In this document: in pieces, positions 4,860 through 6,436 of the stretch | How the letters are laid out: the number at the start of each line of letters is the position of its first letter | Position numbering within the stretch: position 1 is the first letter of the stretch | The notes under the pieces: generated by a model | What the model saw: the letters and a program-made list of their open reading frames with translations, nothing else | Databases searched by the model: none | Told to the model about the DNA's origin: nothing | Assembly: GCA_036307825.1 (NCBI GenBank) | Contig: JAXJWW010000113.1 | Span: 1-6,436 of the forward strand | Direction of reading: 5' to 3' | Source of the DNA: RGIG9060 sp036307825 | Lineage (GTDB): Bacteria > Spirochaetota > Spirochaetia > Treponematales > Treponemataceae | Length of the DNA stretch: 6,436 bases | Translations under genes and position numbers: made by a program

Positions 4860-6436
4860 TTAGATTTTCATTGCAACTTTCCATGCGCCCCAAACAACGG
4901 TTCGAAGGTTTCCAACTTTTTTACAGTCTCCAATAAGTTTTGCGCCTTCCAAAGCTGGTTTTGGATGATATCCCATAGAAGTGATAACTGTGTCTCCTGC
5001 AATTTCAAATTCTTTGCCATCTTTTCCACGAACCACAACCCCAGTATCAGTTACTTTTACTAAAGCAGTTTCAAGATGAACTTCAACTTTGTTTAGTTCA
5101 AAGAAATCACGCAAGAAAGATGAGTTTGCAAGACAAACGCCTTTCATTGCGATAAGGTCATTTTTCATTTCTACGATGACTGGAGTTTTGCCTTTTTTGA
5201 ACAAATCGTAGGCAATTTCACAGCCAGAAAGTCCACCACCAATGATGATAACTTTGTCTCCAACTTCTTTTCCGTACAAATAATCACAAGCTTCAATAGA
5301 TTTTTCTAAGCCCGGAATGCGAGGACGATTAGCTTCTGCTCCACTTGCAACAATTACATCATCAAAATCTTTGAGTTGGTCTTTTGAAGTGATTTCAGAA
5401 TTAAAGCGAACTTCGATGTTCAAATCTTTTAATTCCTTTGCGTACCATGCCAAAAGTTCCTTATCTTTTTCTTTGAAATAAGGAGCAGAGGCTGCATTGA
5501 AAACACCACCAAGTTTGTCAGATTTTTCAAAAATCACAGGAACATGACCACGCAAAGCTAAAACACGAGCTGCTTCCATTCCACCGATACCTGCTCCAAC
5601 GATAGCAACTTTTTTTGCTTTTTTAGCTTTTACGATTTTGAACTTGTTGTGTTGCATTGTTTGTGGATTGATTGCACAACGAGCCATTCCCATATTGTCA
5701 GAAAGGCTTTGGTCATTTGCAACACCTTTGTAGTGAGCCATATTGAAACAAGCATTGTGACAACAAATACAAGGACGGATAGAAGCTTCATCATCATTGA
5801 TAGTTTTTGTAATCCATTCTGGGTCAGCAAGGAAAGGACGAGCAACACCCATTGCGTCAAGTTCGCCTTTAGAAACAGCGTCACTTGCCACATCCATTGT
5901 CATACGTCCTGCACAAACAACTGGAATATCCACAAATTTTTTGATGTGTTTAACTTCTTCTAAGTTACAGTTTTGATCCATGTACATTGGTGGGTGAGCC
6001 CAATACCAAGCGTCATAAGTTCCGTTATCACAGTTAAGCATATCGTAGCCAGCGTCTTGAAGATATTTTGCAGCCTTTTCACTTTCTGCCATATCACGAC
6101 CAGCTTCTACATAATCTTCACCAGGAAGAGCGCCTTTTCCGTAGCCCTTAGTTTTTGAAACAACTGAATAGCGTAGAGAAACTGGGAAATCTTTACCACA
6201 AACCGCTTTAATTGCTTGAACAATTTCCACAGGGAAACGATAACGGTTTTCAAAACTTCCACCGTATTCGTCTGTACGATGATTTGTATATTTCATTGTA
6301 AATTGGTCGATTAGGTAACCTTCGTGAACAGCGTGAACTTCAACACCGTCAACACCAGCGTCCATACAAAGTTTTGCAGTTTTAGCAAAAGCATCAACCA
6401 TTTTTTTGATTTCTTTTTTTGTAAGTTCTTTAGAAA
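4860..6436 (-). CDS. Enoate-reductase/BaiCD-like NADH:flavin oxidoreductase (OYE + 4Fe-4S + FAD/NAD domains), 5' end outside window
   Basis: A multi-cofactor flavoenzyme of the 2,4-dienoyl-CoA reductase / 2-enoate reductase group, predicted to reduce an activated C=C bond with NAD(P)H. The frame stays open to the right edge (SKELTKKEIKK precede the Met at 6401), so that Met is internal and roughly the first third of the barrel is missing. Numbering from that Met: FMN-barrel segments GVDGVEVHAVHEGYLIDQF (16-34) and NHRTDEYGGSFENR (40-53); VVCAGRM (161-167) and MGVARPFLADPEW (184-196); 4Fe-4S cysteines C211, C214, C218 and C242 in RPCICCHNAC ... MARCAINP; a Rossmann motif GAGIGG (269-274); and a second GGGLSG (388-393). 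HAVHEGYLIDQFTMKYTN and SKTKGYGKGALPGEDY resemble enoate reductases and BaiCD/BaiH more than FadH. The third-to-fourth Cys spacing (23 residues) is longer than FadH's. It is the upstream gene of the AcnX operon; substrate is unknown. Confidence 0.9.
   Translation of the reverse strand, partial: SKELTKKEIKKMVDAFAKTAKLCMDAGVDGVEVHAVHEGYLIDQFTMKYTNHRTDEYGGSFENRYRFPVEIVQAIKAVCGKDFPVSLRYSVVSKTKGYGKGALPGEDYVEAGRDMAESEKAAKYLQDAGYDMLNCDNGTYDAWYWAHPPMYMDQNCNLEEVKHIKKFVDIPVVCAGRMTMDVASDAVSKGELDAMGVARPFLADPEWITKTINDDEASIRPCICCHNACFNMAHYKGVANDQSLSDNMGMARCAINPQTMQHNKFKIVKAKKAKKVAIVGAGIGGMEAARVLALRGHVPVIFEKSDKLGGVFNAASAPYFKEKDKELLAWYAKELKDLNIEVRFNSEITSKDQLKDFDDVIVASGAEANRPRIPGLEKSIEACDYLYGKEVGDKVIIIGGGLSGCEIAYDLFKKGKTPVIVEMKNDLIAMKGVCLANSSFLRDFFELNKVEVHLETALVKVTDTGVVVRGKDGKEFEIAGDTVITSMGYHPKPALEGAKLIGDCKKVGNLRTVVWGAWKVAMKI

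Noticed and set aside
4686..5063. Plus-strand open frame of 125 codons across the AcnX large/flavoenzyme junction
   Set aside because: Antisense to two firm genes, Phe/Cys/Asn-rich composition typical of a shadow frame, no ribosome site or family match.
5649..5963. Plus-strand open frame of 104 codons inside the flavoenzyme gene
   Set aside because: Antisense shadow of a strongly conserved coding region; His/Thr/Ser-rich translation with no recognisable domain.

Overview
The window looks like an AT-rich bacterial chromosome, perhaps from a gut or other anaerobic organism. The evidence is a clostridial-type Fe-S/flavin enoate-reductase-like enzyme, an aconitase-X pair and an ANL-family acyl-CoA ligase. 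The ligase's style (GGENIEP, LSAKQEMMR near its end) reminds me of Treponema-like spirochaetes, but that placement is a guess, and a Firmicute is not excluded.

Layout: (1) 2-655, plus strand, is the C-terminal part of a long-chain acyl-CoA synthetase cut by the left edge, followed by a strong, probably bidirectional terminator (681-715). (2) 835-2920, minus strand, is a visibly AT-richer stretch holding one DUF262 + DUF1524 (GmrSD / SspE / BrxU-like) restriction-type protein. Its reading frame is broken: the true start with its Shine-Dalgarno (2920), and the first 50 codons with the IPPFQRNYEW motif, lie in a different frame from the rest. The frames change at a run of eight A (2769-2776 on the complement). 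(3) 3031-6436, minus strand, is a tight three-gene operon: an enoate-reductase/BaiCD-like flavoenzyme (5' end outside the window), then the AcnX large (catalytic) subunit, then the AcnX small (swivel) subunit, with gaps of 18 and 20 bases and a hairpin terminator at 3031-3060.

How the parts may work together: the operon pairs a predicted hydro-lyase with a predicted C=C reductase, so a dehydrate-then-reduce route on a small hydroxy acid is a reasonable hypothesis; the substrate cannot be read from sequence. The DUF262 gene is a candidate single-gene phage-defence locus inserted between two convergent metabolic units. Its homopolymer-centred frameshift could be phase variation, transcript slippage, true decay or a sequencing error. 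A short tract at 744-765 resembles the 3' end of the AcnX small-subunit gene (3092-3113) and sits at a similar distance from a terminator with the same stem core. This hints that the defence gene is bracketed by a partial duplication.
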